In this document: positions 44,760 through 54,533 of the stretch, piece by piece
Layout of the letters: the number at the start of each line of letters is the position of its first letter
Position numbering within the stretch: the stretch's first letter is position 1
DNA from: Kineothrix sp. MSJ-39
Lineage (GTDB): Bacteria > Bacillota > Clostridia > Lachnospirales > Lachnospiraceae
Direction of reading: 5' to 3'
Assembly: GCF_018917935.1 (NCBI RefSeq)
Contig: NZ_JAHLPN010000001.1
Coordinates: forward strand, 299,231-363,230
Length of the DNA stretch: 64,000 bases
The notes under the pieces: model-generated
Databases searched by the model: none
Told to the model about the DNA's origin: nothing
Seen by the model: the letters and a program-made list of their open reading frames with translations, nothing else
Made by a program: the position numbers and the translations under genes

Positions 44760-45427
44760 TTTAATTCCTCCAGTTGTTCCTTTTCTTTTTCCTGCTTTTC
44801 TCTCTCCCGCTGTAATTTAGAATATACACAGCCACAATAGTCCTGTCTGTACAGGTTATATTCCTTCGACAGTCTGATAGAAGTCAGATAGCCGTTTTTC
44901 TTCTTAAAATCCGAGAAAAGATACGGAACCTCAAATTCCTGCTGCAGCTCCTGTCCGATCTCATTTAATTTATCCGCCCGTTTCAGTGGTGAAATGGAAA
45001 GTGTAGTCGTAAAATAATCAAACTGCTTTTCCTTTGCCAGCTTTGCCGTTTCCAGAAGGCGCAGCCTGTAACAACGGAAACACCTCTCGCTGCCTTCCGC
45101 ACAATCCTCATACCCACGGACAGTTTCATAAAAACGCTGCGGCTCATAGTTTCCTTCGATCACATCGATCGGATACAGCGTCTCCGGCTGTTCATTCAGC
45201 AGTGAGATCAGCCGCTTCTGCTCCGCAACCCGTTTCCGGTATTCTTCCTGCTCCGAGATATTGGGATTATAATAAAAAACCGTGATTGTAAAATATTTTG
45301 ACAGATAAGTCAGCACATAGCTGCTGCATGGTGCGCAGCAGCTATGTAATAGAAGCCGTTTTCCCTTGATCTGATCTTCTAAGAGCAATTCATCCAAAAG
45401 TTTCTGATAATTAATCTTTCCCTGCAT
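44756..45427 (-). CDS. queH: Epoxyqueuosine reductase QueH
   Basis: This 223-residue protein is the DUF208/QueH family, which reduces epoxyqueuosine to queuosine in tRNA. The Cys motifs LLLHSCCAPCSSYVL near residue 25 and CFRCYRLRLLETA near 117 match the metal and [4Fe-4S] ligands, and a C-terminal CGCVYSK is present. It shares a 17-nt overlap with the EAL gene and a 4-nt overlap with argS, so both neighbours are tightly coupled to it. Confidence 0.93.
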   Translation of the reverse strand: MQGKINYQKLLDELLLEDQIKGKRLLLHSCCAPCSSYVLTYLSKYFTITVFYYNPNISEQEEYRKRVAEQKRLISLLNEQPETLYPIDVIEGNYEPQRFYETVRGYEDCAEGSERCFRCYRLRLLETAKLAKEKQFDYFTTTLSISPLKRADKLNEIGQELQQEFEVPYLFSDFKKKNGYLTSIRLSKEYNLYRQDYCGCVYSKLQREREKQEKEKEQLEELK

Positions 45428-47939
45428 CCTTACTCTTTCTCTCTTCCCGCATCAGAACCTTCTGCTCTTCTGTTGACAGCCTCGGTCCTTTTGTCTGTGG
45501 TGTCCTTCTCTCCTGCGTCGGCTTTTCCACATAGTTTTTCTTGAACTTTTCTACCGCGCTGAGTGCAGACTGTGCTTTCACAGCCTCTGCTTCTTTCAGA
45601 AGCCTTTCCTCCCGCTGCGCAGCCTCTGTTTCATACAGATCATCATAATATTTTTTGCCGTCCTGCATAGATTTACAGTAGGTCGTGATAAACTCTTCCA
45701 TTGGCATCGGCTTTGCAAAGTAGTAGCCCTGTACATAACAGCAGCCGAGCTGCTTCAGCAGATCTACCTGATCCTTTGTCTCAACGCCTTCGCAAAGAAC
45801 ACGGATGCCCAGTCCTTCCGCCATTTCAATGATCTTTCTGAGGATCAGGATACTGGAGCTTGAAGTAATGGATTCACTGAAAAACTCACGGTCGATCTTA
45901 ATGACATCAAACGGTACATCCTTCAACATGTTCAGGGAAGAATATCCACTGCCGAAGTCATCCATGGAAAGCTGTACATCCTGCTTCTTTAAGAGATTCA
46001 TCGTTGTGATCATCGTTTCTCTTTCATCCTGGAATACCGTTTCCGTGATCTCCAGCTCGATATAGCCGTTCGGGATCCGGTAACGCTTTAGGATCTTCTT
46101 GATCTGATCCACATAATTCGGATTATGCAGAAGCAGTCGGCTCTGGTTGACAGAAATCGGAAAGATCGTAAAACCGGAATCGATCAGCACACGCAGTCTC
46201 TTGCAGACTTCTTCAAGCATATACAGATCCAGTTTTTCGACAAAACCGTTTTTCTCAAAGACCGGAATAAATTCATCCGGGAATACTCTGGTACCATCCG
46301 CCTTGATCCAGCGCACGAGTGCTTCGCCGCCATAGATCCTGTCATGGACAATGTCCCATTTCGGTTGGATAAATACCTGAAATTCTTTATTTTTGATCGC
46401 TGCTTCCATTTCGGACTCGATCTGATCCACCTTGTACATCTGATTAACGATCTTGTCACTGTACATGGCAACCATTGTTTTTTCGTCCCCACTTAAGGAC
46501 TTCCGTGCAGCATTGGCACGGTCAATAATAATATTAACATCCGTATCATCTTTTCTGACCGGATAAATACCTCTTTTCAGACGGATTGGGAACATGATCG
46601 CCAGATCTTCACGCGCTCTTTCGTTGATCGACTGGATCATATCTTCACATTTGGCTTCAAATTCCTGGTCATTTCTTGCCAGGAGTACAAACTGATCCGC
46701 ATTCATACGGGTACAGATCTCAATTCCGTTAAAATACTTTTCGCTTTCTTCTATCACGACTCTCAGAAGGCCGTCTGCTCTTGCGTGACCGTATGCTTCA
46801 TTGATATAACGGAAGTTGGAAATATCAAACCGTACAACAAGATATGGGATATTGGAGTTTTCCCAGATCACTCTCGCCGCCACATCCCGGAAATAATTAT
46901 CATTCTTACCGCCCGTGATCGTATCCTCATAGGCCAGTGCCGATATCATGTCATTGGAATGTTTTGTTGTTCCCCAGATATACAGGAACATGACAAACAT
47001 CATAAATATAATTGCCAGACAGGTCAGAAGCGTCCGGAAAATGATCGGCTGGATATCCGCACTGTAAACAGATTCCGGATACACAACTGCCAGGTAAAAA
47101 TTATTGACAACAGGGATTGCTTCTATTTCCAGATAATTGTTTATGCTGTCTTTATCCACAAAAGATGTCTTCTGATACTGCTTCCGGTGCATACTTCTTG
47201 CGACATCGCTGATATTTCCTGCCGCATAGCTGTCTCCCGCCCTGCTCCGCAGGTAATTGAAAAATACTTCCACAGGCGATTCTTCTGACAACTCATGATC
47301 CTTTTCCTTTTTGGCATAAACAGATCCTTTTGCACCAATGAGGTAAACGTCGCCTTCTTCTCCCAATGTCTGGAAAGAAGAGGACTGCAGCAGATCCCCG
47401 ATCTCCTGTACGGCGACCAGTTCTCCGAAATGTGCATACCCACGATTGACCGGTACAATGTAAAAGACACAGCCCCTGTACCCATCTTCCGTTTCTATGT
47501 TATCCACATAAACCTTGCTTTCGCCGCCAGTGAGCTGTTCCTTGATCTCATCCTCTGTCAGGGCACGTTTCTGGCTGCCCGGCTGATACATGATGTTTTC
47601 CGCATTGATATAATAGACACCGGAAAAGGTCTCCATGATGGAATACCTTTCCAGTATCGAGAATATGTTTGCATCCGTCATCGCTCTGCCATCCGCCGTC
47701 ATCAGTGCAGCAGCCTGCTGCACGATTTCCAGCGTATTATTGGTCTGATCATCAATAAACCTGCTGGCATCGCTGATATTATTTCTTGTTTCTGCCGTCT
47801 TCATACGCATAAAACATTTCTGCACATCTACGACATGGGAAAGGCAGACCAGCATACAGATGGACAGGATCACCAATCCCAACAGCAATATGCGAATGAT
47901 CGGGCGATCATTTTTCTTTTTCCTTCTGTTCTGTTTCAT
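45411..47939 (-). CDS. Membrane c-di-GMP phosphodiesterase with degenerate GGDEF and intact EAL
   Basis: In 842 residues: a signal anchor (about 14-33), an extracytoplasmic dCache-like sensor (about 40-295), a second membrane helix (about 302-322), a GGDEF domain whose motif is changed to MNADQF (412-417), and an EAL domain with GGEALVRW near 537, ELEITETVF, MDDFGSGYSSLN and KIDREFF. The cyclase site should be inactive while the phosphodiesterase site looks complete, so it most likely degrades c-di-GMP in response to an extracellular cue. A C-terminal Lys/Glu-rich tail follows. It heads the queH-argS operon. Confidence 0.93.
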   Translation of the reverse strand: MKQNRRKKKNDRPIIRILLLGLVILSICMLVCLSHVVDVQKCFMRMKTAETRNNISDASRFIDDQTNNTLEIVQQAAALMTADGRAMTDANIFSILERYSIMETFSGVYYINAENIMYQPGSQKRALTEDEIKEQLTGGESKVYVDNIETEDGYRGCVFYIVPVNRGYAHFGELVAVQEIGDLLQSSSFQTLGEEGDVYLIGAKGSVYAKKEKDHELSEESPVEVFFNYLRSRAGDSYAAGNISDVARSMHRKQYQKTSFVDKDSINNYLEIEAIPVVNNFYLAVVYPESVYSADIQPIIFRTLLTCLAIIFMMFVMFLYIWGTTKHSNDMISALAYEDTITGGKNDNYFRDVAARVIWENSNIPYLVVRFDISNFRYINEAYGHARADGLLRVVIEESEKYFNGIEICTRMNADQFVLLARNDQEFEAKCEDMIQSINERAREDLAIMFPIRLKRGIYPVRKDDTDVNIIIDRANAARKSLSGDEKTMVAMYSDKIVNQMYKVDQIESEMEAAIKNKEFQVFIQPKWDIVHDRIYGGEALVRWIKADGTRVFPDEFIPVFEKNGFVEKLDLYMLEEVCKRLRVLIDSGFTIFPISVNQSRLLLHNPNYVDQIKKILKRYRIPNGYIELEITETVFQDERETMITTMNLLKKQDVQLSMDDFGSGYSSLNMLKDVPFDVIKIDREFFSESITSSSSILILRKIIEMAEGLGIRVLCEGVETKDQVDLLKQLGCCYVQGYYFAKPMPMEEFITTYCKSMQDGKKYYDDLYETEAAQREERLLKEAEAVKAQSALSAVEKFKKNYVEKPTQERRTPQTKGPRLSTEEQKVLMREERKSKDAGKD

Positions 47940-47976
47940 GCTTCCCCCAACAAAACAATTACTTAACTAACCCATT

Positions 47977-50900
47977 TTAGATCTGTGCGATATCGATCAG
48001 TGTCAGTTTCTTTGCATCTGTATTTTCCAGACTGGTCAGAAGGGCATTCGCCGTATCCAGACTGGTCAGACAGTTGACACCTGTTTCGATCGCGGTACGA
48101 CGGATCAAGAATCCGTCTCTTGATTTGTCACGTCCCTGTGTCGGTGTGTCGATGACCAGATCGATCTTATGACCGAGCAGCAGATCCATTACGGTAGGTG
48201 ATTCCTGATGGATCTTGTTTACCTTTCTGGCGTTGACACCTGCTTCCTTCAAAGCATTTGCCGTAGAACGTGTTGCATAGATCGTATAACCGAGCTTCTC
48301 AAACCGGCGTCCGATCTCGATTGCTTCTCCCTTATCCGCATCCTTTACGGTGATGATCATCTGCTTGTATTTCGGCAGATCCACACCTGCTCCGAGGAAT
48401 GCTTTGTAAAGTGCTTCATTAAATGTCTTTGCAATACCTAAGCATTCACCGGTTGACTTCATTTCAGGTCCTAAGGAAATCTCCGCACCACGGATCTTTT
48501 CAAAGGAGAATACCGGCATCTTGATCGCAAAGTAATCGGCTGCAGGCTGCAGACCCGGTTCGTAACCCAGATCACGGATCTTCTTACCCATAATAACTTC
48601 CGATGCCAGATCTACGATCGGAATACCTGTGACTTTGCTGATGTATGGCACTGTTCTGGAAGAACGAGGATTTACTTCAATGACATAAACCTCATCTCCG
48701 ACAGAAATAAACTGGATATTGATGAGTCCGATAACATGCAGCGCCTTTGCCAGTCTGCGGGAGTACTCGGCGATCGTCTCTTTTACCTTTTCGCTGACTG
48801 TCGGTGCAGGATAAACGGAAATACTGTCACCGGAATGGACACCTGTTCTTTCGATGTGCTCCATAATACCCGGGATCAGGATATCTGTACCGTCACATAC
48901 CGCATCTACTTCCAGCTCCTTACCCATTAAATATTTATCGACAAGGATCGGATGCTCCTGTGTATACTGGTTGATGACTGCCATAAATTCCTCGATCTCC
49001 GCATCGGAAATCGCGATCTGCATACCCTGACCGCCAAGTACGTAGGAAGGTCTGACAAGCACCGGATAGCCCAATCTATTGGCAACCTCTTTGGCTTCTT
49101 CTGCTGTAAAGACTGTTCCGCCCGCGGCTCTCGGAATACCGGTCTGCTCTAAGATCTCATCAAATAACTCTCTGTCCTCTGCCGCATCGACATCTTCTGC
49201 CTTTGTACCAAGGATCGGAACACCCATCTTCATCAGATCTTCTGTCAGCTTGATGGCTGTCTGTCCACCGAACTGTACCACTGCGCCGTCCGGCTTTTCG
49301 ATGTTTACGATATTTTCCACATCTTCTGCTGTCAACGGCTCGAAATACAGCTTATCAGCGATATCAAAGTCCGTGCTGACCGTTTCCGGGTTGTTATTTA
49401 CGATGATCGTTTCATAACCGGCTTTGGCAAATGCCCACGTTGCATGTACGGAACAGAAGTCAAATTCGATACCCTGACCGATACGGATCGGACCGGAACC
49501 GAGTACCAGCACCTTCTTGCGGTCGTTTGTCTCGATTGCTTCATTCTCTCCGCCATATACACTGTAGTAATATGGTGTGGCAGCTTCAAACTCTGCTGCA
49601 CAAGTATCTACCATCTTATAAGAAGCTACGATACCATTATCATAACGCATCTTCTTGATCTCTTCCACACTCTTTCCTGTCAGACGGGAAATAACCGTAT
49701 CCGGGAATTCGATTCTCTTTGCTTCACGTAACAGATCTACTGTCAGAGGACCTTTTTCCAGGGCATCTTCCATTTCAACCAGGATTGCCAGTTTATCGAT
49801 GAACCAGTGATCCACCATAGTGATCTCATGGATCTCATCATAGCTGACACCCTTTCTGAGCGCTTCCGCAATGACGTAGATTCTCTGGTCGTCTACGATC
49901 TTTAACCGCTCGATCAGTTCTTCCTTTGTCAGCTCTGTGAAATCATAGCTGCGCAGGCAGTCCACATGCTGCTCCAAAGAACGGAGTGCTTTCATGAGGG
50001 CACCTTCAAAGTTGGTGCAGATACTCATAACCTCACCGGTTGCTTTCATCTGGGTTGTCAGGGTACGCTTTGCCGTAATGAACTTATCAAACGGAAGTCT
50101 CGGTACTTTTACAACACAGTAGTCCAGTGTCGGTTCAAAACTTGCGTAAGTCTTGCCTGTGATCGCATTTTTGATCTCATCGAGTGTATAACCGAGTGCG
50201 ATCTTTGCAGCAACCTTGGCGATCGGATATCCTGTCGCTTTGGAAGCCAGCGCGGAAGAACGGCTTACACGCGGGTTTACTTCGATAACGCAATATTCAA
50301 AGCTGGTCGGATGCAGTGCAAACTGTACGTTACATCCACCTGTGATCTTTAATTCGTTGATGATGTTCAGTGCTGAAGTACGCAGCATCTGATATTCCTT
50401 ATCGGAAAGTGTCTGGGAAGGTGCTACTACGATACTGTCACCTGTATGGACACCGACCGGATCGATATTTTCCATATTACATACGGTGATGCAGTTTCCT
50501 GCACTGTCTCGCATTACTTCGTACTCGATCTCTTTCCAGCCACTGATACATCTTTCTACCAGAACCTGTCCGACACGGGAAAGACGCAGACCGTTTTCAA
50601 GAATGCTTTCAAGCTCTGCCAGATTATGTGCGATACCACCACCGGAACCGCCCAGTGTATATGCAGGACGCAGTACGACCGGATAACCGATCTTATTGGC
50701 AAAATCCACACCATCCTGAATGTTTTCTACGAGAAGGGATGGTGCACACGGCTCACCGATACGCTCCATCAGATCTTTAAATTCCTGTCTGCCTTCTGCA
50801 TTACGGATCGTTTCTGCGGTTGTACCGAGAAGTGTCACGCCGTGGCTGTCCAGAAAACCTGATTCTGCAAGCTCCATACCAAGGTTCAGACCTGCCTGCC

Positions 50901-51174
50901 CACCCATGTTCGGCAGTAAGCTGTCCGGTTTTTCCTTTTCAATGATCTGCTTGATCACATCTACCGTCAACGGCTCGATATAAACCTTGTCGGCAATATT
51001 TTTATCTGTCATGATCGTCGCCGGGTTGGAGTTTACCAGAATAACCTCCACGCCTTCCTCTTTCAGGGAGCGACATGCCTGTGTACCGGCATAATCAAAT
51101 TCTGCTGCCTGTCCGATCACGATCGGGCCGGAGCCGATTACCATAACTTTTTTTACATTTGGATTCTTAGGCAT
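47977..51174 (-). CDS. carB: Carbamoyl phosphate synthase large subunit
   Basis: This protein of about 1065 residues has the duplicated ATP-grasp organisation: N half with MVIGSGPIVIGQAAEFDYAG and GGSGGGIAHN, C half with VLGSGPIRIGQGIEFDFCSV (the carbamate-phosphate site), and a C-terminal MGS-like allosteric domain. It makes carbamoyl phosphate for pyrimidines and arginine. The ATG at 51174 has GGAGGAGA about 7 nt upstream and is favoured over the ATG at 51180. It overlaps the carA end by 8 nt. Confidence 0.97.
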   Translation of the reverse strand: MPKNPNVKKVMVIGSGPIVIGQAAEFDYAGTQACRSLKEEGVEVILVNSNPATIMTDKNIADKVYIEPLTVDVIKQIIEKEKPDSLLPNMGGQAGLNLGMELAESGFLDSHGVTLLGTTAETIRNAEGRQEFKDLMERIGEPCAPSLLVENIQDGVDFANKIGYPVVLRPAYTLGGSGGGIAHNLAELESILENGLRLSRVGQVLVERCISGWKEIEYEVMRDSAGNCITVCNMENIDPVGVHTGDSIVVAPSQTLSDKEYQMLRTSALNIINELKITGGCNVQFALHPTSFEYCVIEVNPRVSRSSALASKATGYPIAKVAAKIALGYTLDEIKNAITGKTYASFEPTLDYCVVKVPRLPFDKFITAKRTLTTQMKATGEVMSICTNFEGALMKALRSLEQHVDCLRSYDFTELTKEELIERLKIVDDQRIYVIAEALRKGVSYDEIHEITMVDHWFIDKLAILVEMEDALEKGPLTVDLLREAKRIEFPDTVISRLTGKSVEEIKKMRYDNGIVASYKMVDTCAAEFEAATPYYYSVYGGENEAIETNDRKKVLVLGSGPIRIGQGIEFDFCSVHATWAFAKAGYETIIVNNNPETVSTDFDIADKLYFEPLTAEDVENIVNIEKPDGAVVQFGGQTAIKLTEDLMKMGVPILGTKAEDVDAAEDRELFDEILEQTGIPRAAGGTVFTAEEAKEVANRLGYPVLVRPSYVLGGQGMQIAISDAEIEEFMAVINQYTQEHPILVDKYLMGKELEVDAVCDGTDILIPGIMEHIERTGVHSGDSISVYPAPTVSEKVKETIAEYSRRLAKALHVIGLINIQFISVGDEVYVIEVNPRSSRTVPYISKVTGIPIVDLASEVIMGKKIRDLGYEPGLQPAADYFAIKMPVFSFEKIRGAEISLGPEMKSTGECLGIAKTFNEALYKAFLGAGVDLPKYKQMIITVKDADKGEAIEIGRRFEKLGYTIYATRSTANALKEAGVNARKVNKIHQESPTVMDLLLGHKIDLVIDTPTQGRDKSRDGFLIRRTAIETGVNCLTSLDTANALLTSLENTDAKKLTLIDIAQI

Positions 51175-52342
51175 TTGCATTCTCCTCCATCATCGTAATA
51201 AATCGGTCAAATAAATAGCCGGAGTCCTGTGGTCCCGGGCAAGCCTCAGGATGGAACTGCACGGTGAATATATTCTTTCCTGTATAGCTGAGTCCTTCAC
51301 AGGTGCCATCATTAACATTGACAAAAGCAGGTGTTGCGACCTTCGGATCCAGCTTATCCATATCTACCACATAGCCATGGTTCTGTGAGGAAATGTAAAC
51401 GCGTCCGGTAGAAAGATCCTTGACCGGATGATTGCCTCCTCTGTGTCCGTATTTCATTTTAAATGTATCCGCTCCCGTTGCAAGTGCCATGAGCTGATGT
51501 CCCAGGCAGATCGCAAAGATCGGAATATCTGTATCATAAAGCTTTTTAATCTCGGCGATAATGGAAACACATTCCTTCGGATCGCCAGGTCCGTTACTAA
51601 GCATAATGCCGTCCGGATGATCGTTGATGATCTCCTCTGCTGTTGTCAGAGCCGGATATACGGTGACATCACAGCCTCTCTGTGCCAGTGATCTGGCAAT
51701 ATTCTTTTTCGCACCCAGATCAAGGAGTGCTACCTTCTTGCCTTTTCCGTTCAGTTCGTGTACCAGAGAAGGTCTCATTTCCTTCTCTCCCGTATAAACG
51801 GCGCTGCCTGAGATCGGTCCGTTTTCTTCCAGCGTCTCAGAGCCCTTGCACATATATTTCTGATCACAGGTGACCTTTTCTACTACTTTTCCTGTGGTAT
51901 AAGCTTTCATCTTTTCTGTCAGTGCTGCCAGATCATAATGCTCATCTGTTGTAATGCAGCCGTTCATCGTTCCCTTTTCACGTAAGATCTTTGTCAGGGC
52001 TCTTGTATCGATCCCTGCAATTCCCGGTACATCGTTTGCTTCCAGAAATTCCTGGATCGTAATATCGCTGCGGAAATTACTTGGGATCCGGGATAATTCT
52101 CTGACGATAAATCCATCCGGCCACGGCTTATTGGATTCCATATCTTCTTTACAGATCCCGTAATTACCGATCAGCGGATAGGTCATACAAACTGCCTGTC
52201 CTGCATAAGACGGATCTGTCAGTACTTCCAGATAGCCTGCCATTGATGTGTTAAATACAATCTCACTAATGATTTCTTTGTCAGCGCCGATATGAGTTCC
52301 CTCAAAAACGGTGCCATCTTCCAAGATTAAAAAAGCTTTCAT
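51167..52342 (-). CDS. carA: Carbamoyl phosphate synthase small (glutaminase) subunit
   Basis: This 391-residue subunit releases ammonia from glutamine for CarB. The N-terminal domain (FEGTHIGAD) is followed by a class I amidotransferase with the nucleophile motif FAICLGHQLM near residue 268 and the C-terminal FHPEACPG His/Glu pair. It is the first gene of carAB and has a strong promoter in the short gap to moxR. I saw no PyrR site or attenuator in the leader. Confidence 0.97.
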   Translation of the reverse strand: MKAFLILEDGTVFEGTHIGADKEIISEIVFNTSMAGYLEVLTDPSYAGQAVCMTYPLIGNYGICKEDMESNKPWPDGFIVRELSRIPSNFRSDITIQEFLEANDVPGIAGIDTRALTKILREKGTMNGCITTDEHYDLAALTEKMKAYTTGKVVEKVTCDQKYMCKGSETLEENGPISGSAVYTGEKEMRPSLVHELNGKGKKVALLDLGAKKNIARSLAQRGCDVTVYPALTTAEEIINDHPDGIMLSNGPGDPKECVSIIAEIKKLYDTDIPIFAICLGHQLMALATGADTFKMKYGHRGGNHPVKDLSTGRVYISSQNHGYVVDMDKLDPKVATPAFVNVNDGTCEGLSYTGKNIFTVQFHPEACPGPQDSGYLFDRFITMMEENANA

Positions 52343-52377
52343 AGTCTCACCTGTTCATCCTTTCGCATAATCGTTTT

Positions 52378-52406
52378 ATTATAGCATACAAATTTTTCGC
52401 ATTCAA
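52378..52406 (-). promoter_or_regulatory. carAB promoter (extended -10)
   Basis: On the minus strand TTGAAT (52401-52406) and TGCTATAAT (-10 at 52378-52383) are 17 bp apart. The short leader of about 30 nt leaves no room for a classical attenuator. Confidence 0.8.
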
Positions 52407-52548
52407 CCTCGCTCATGCAATGTTTTTTATTTATTTTATACCTAAACTTGACTTTACGTTCTATTTCCCTATTGTAACTTCTTTCATTCTATTTTAAAAT
52501 AGGAAACAGGAACTTATTGACTATTATACCATATAACAGGAGATTTCA

Positions 52549-53487
52549 ATGAACGAAAACTTATTACAGGTAAAAGCTGAGATCACAAAGGTACTGCGTG
52601 GCAAAGAGGACTGTATCGACCAGATCCTGTGCTGCATGCTGGCAGGCGGGCACATCCTGCTGGAAGATATTCCGGGTGTCGGAAAGACAACTCTTGCCGT
52701 TGCCCTCTCCCGTGCCATGTCTCTTCATTATAAAAGAATGCAGTTTACCCCGGATGTACTGCCGAGTGATATTCTGGGCTTTTCTTTATTAGATACCAAG
52801 ACCGGCGAATTTGTCTATCGTCCGGGCGCGATCTTCACCAATATCTTTCTGGCGGACGAGATCAACCGTACTTCTCCCAAAACGCAGTCAGCACTGCTGG
52901 AAGTCATGGAAGAAGGCAGTGTCAGTGTGGACGGTGTGACCAGAAAGCTTGATGCCCCGTTTTTTGTCATCGCCACACAGAACCCGACCGGTGCTTCCGG
53001 AACCCAGAAGCTGCCCGATTCGCAGCTCGACCGTTTCTTTATCCGGCTTTCACTCGGTTATCCGGATCATACTGCTGCCACGGAAATCCTCATGGGACAT
53101 TCCTCCGGCAATATGGACAGTGTACAGGCTGTTCTGACCGGCGAAACGCTTCTTGCCATGCAGAAAAAGGCAGAAGCCGTTTATACAGCCCCGGAACTGA
53201 TCGATTATATTGTCACACTTACAGAAGCAACACGCGGTCATGAATATCTCCTGCAGGGCATCAGCCCGCGTGGCAGTATCGCACTTTTAAAAATGGCACG
53301 TGCTTATGCCTTTTACATGGACCGGGATTATCTCGTACCGGAGGATATCCATGCAGTCTTTTTAAGCGTCTGCTGTCACCGTGTGATCCTGAATACAAAG
53401 GCCCGTGCAGCAGGACTTTCTGCCGAAGATGTTCTGTCCAAGGTGCTGGAGAGCGTCCGTATCCCGCTGCTTTCCCCCGCCCGCTGA
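52549..53487 (+). CDS. MoxR family AAA+ ATPase
   Basis: This 312-residue MoxR ATPase has Walker A (GVGKTT near residue 42), Walker B (LADEINR near 102), sensor 1 (FVIATQNP) and an arginine finger region (QLDRFFIR). MoxR proteins act as chaperones for partner proteins, usually with DUF58 and transglutaminase-like proteins as encoded directly downstream. AGGAG precedes the start. It is the first gene of the three-gene plus-strand unit; no good promoter was recognised in the AT-rich 200-bp gap. Confidence 0.95.
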   Translation: MNENLLQVKAEITKVLRGKEDCIDQILCCMLAGGHILLEDIPGVGKTTLAVALSRAMSLHYKRMQFTPDVLPSDILGFSLLDTKTGEFVYRPGAIFTNIFLADEINRTSPKTQSALLEVMEEGSVSVDGVTRKLDAPFFVIATQNPTGASGTQKLPDSQLDRFFIRLSLGYPDHTAATEILMGHSSGNMDSVQAVLTGETLLAMQKKAEAVYTAPELIDYIVTLTEATRGHEYLLQGISPRGSIALLKMARAYAFYMDRDYLVPEDIHAVFLSVCCHRVILNTKARAAGLSAEDVLSKVLESVRIPLLSPAR

Positions 53488-53504
53488 TGTGAAAGGAAAC
53501 TGCC

Positions 53505-54533
53505 ATGCTCCGTAAAATACTTTCTGCCGCAGGATTTTTCTTTATATATCTGATCGTGATCCTGCTGGCAACCTTTTATCAGAAACCGATCTTTCTGTTT
53601 CTCCTGATGCTGCTCCTTCTGCTGCCACCGGCTTCTTATCTGGCTGTGCGGTATGCGGTCCGCCATCTGCAGCCGGAGATCACCACTTCCCTCCTGTTCG
53701 GGAAAAGCGGTGATAAAATCACGGTTTCATTCGTTTTGAAAAATCCGACTTACCTGCCACTGCCGGACTGTATGTTCCATTATACCGTCTCCTCTCCGTT
53801 TTATCCCAATGATGAAGAGTATGCGGTAAATTGTCCTGTTTATGCACATGACAGCTTTGCATTTTCCATACCGCTGACTTTCCAACGGGCAGCCTGCTAT
53901 CAGATCCGCCTTACACAGATCTCGGTCTGGGATTATCTGCATTTTTTCAATTTTCATAAAGAAGATGCTTTGCAAAAAGAACTTTTCATCTTCCCGCCGG
54001 AAAATGACAGCCTGCAGTTTTCTTCTGCGGCATTTGGCGAAGGCTTTGATGAATTTGAAGAAAACGGTGCAAAGGGAAATGTCTCTTCCAATGTGACCGA
54101 TATCCGGGAATATATTCCGGGCGACCGCCTGCAGAAGATCCACTGGAAATTAAGTGCCAAGATCCATAAGCTGATGGTAAAGGAGAATGAGCAGACCTCC
54201 TCCCATCAGTTTGTTTTACTGCCGGAGCTTTATCTGCCGGATCCGACGCTGCCTGTGCTGGAACAGATCTTATCCAATACGCTCACCATGGGCCGATCTC
54301 TGCTGGCAGACGGTATTACCTTCTTTTTCTGGTATTATTCGATCACCGCACAGGATTTCATGCAGTTTTACATTTTAAATGAAGACCAGCTCGAAGAAGC
54401 CTTCCGCAGCTGTTTCTATGAAACCACTTACACAGAAAACGACCTTGCACTTACTGTCCTGCAGAAAGCAGATATGGTACATGGCAGCATTTTACACGTT
54501 ACTGACAAAGGAGTCGAAGATGTTATTTCGTAA
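53505..54533 (+). CDS. DUF58 (VWA-like) membrane protein
   Basis: This 342-residue protein has two N-terminal membrane helices (about 5-50) and the DUF58 signature DIREYIPGDRLQKIHWKLSA near residue 203. It is the usual partner of MoxR and a transglutaminase-like protein in a conserved trio whose physiological role is not firmly known; stress or cell-envelope roles have been proposed. It overlaps the transglutaminase gene by 14 nt. Confidence 0.92.
   Translation: MLRKILSAAGFFFIYLIVILLATFYQKPIFLFLLMLLLLLPPASYLAVRYAVRHLQPEITTSLLFGKSGDKITVSFVLKNPTYLPLPDCMFHYTVSSPFYPNDEEYAVNCPVYAHDSFAFSIPLTFQRAACYQIRLTQISVWDYLHFFNFHKEDALQKELFIFPPENDSLQFSSAAFGEGFDEFEENGAKGNVSSNVTDIREYIPGDRLQKIHWKLSAKIHKLMVKENEQTSSHQFVLLPELYLPDPTLPVLEQILSNTLTMGRSLLADGITFFFWYYSITAQDFMQFYILNEDQLEEAFRSCFYETTYTENDLALTVLQKADMVHGSILHVTDKGVEDVIS

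Noticed and set aside
52343..52548. PyrR attenuator upstream of carAB
   Set aside because: The leader from the promoter to carA is only about 30 nt and holds no anti-terminator/terminator pair.
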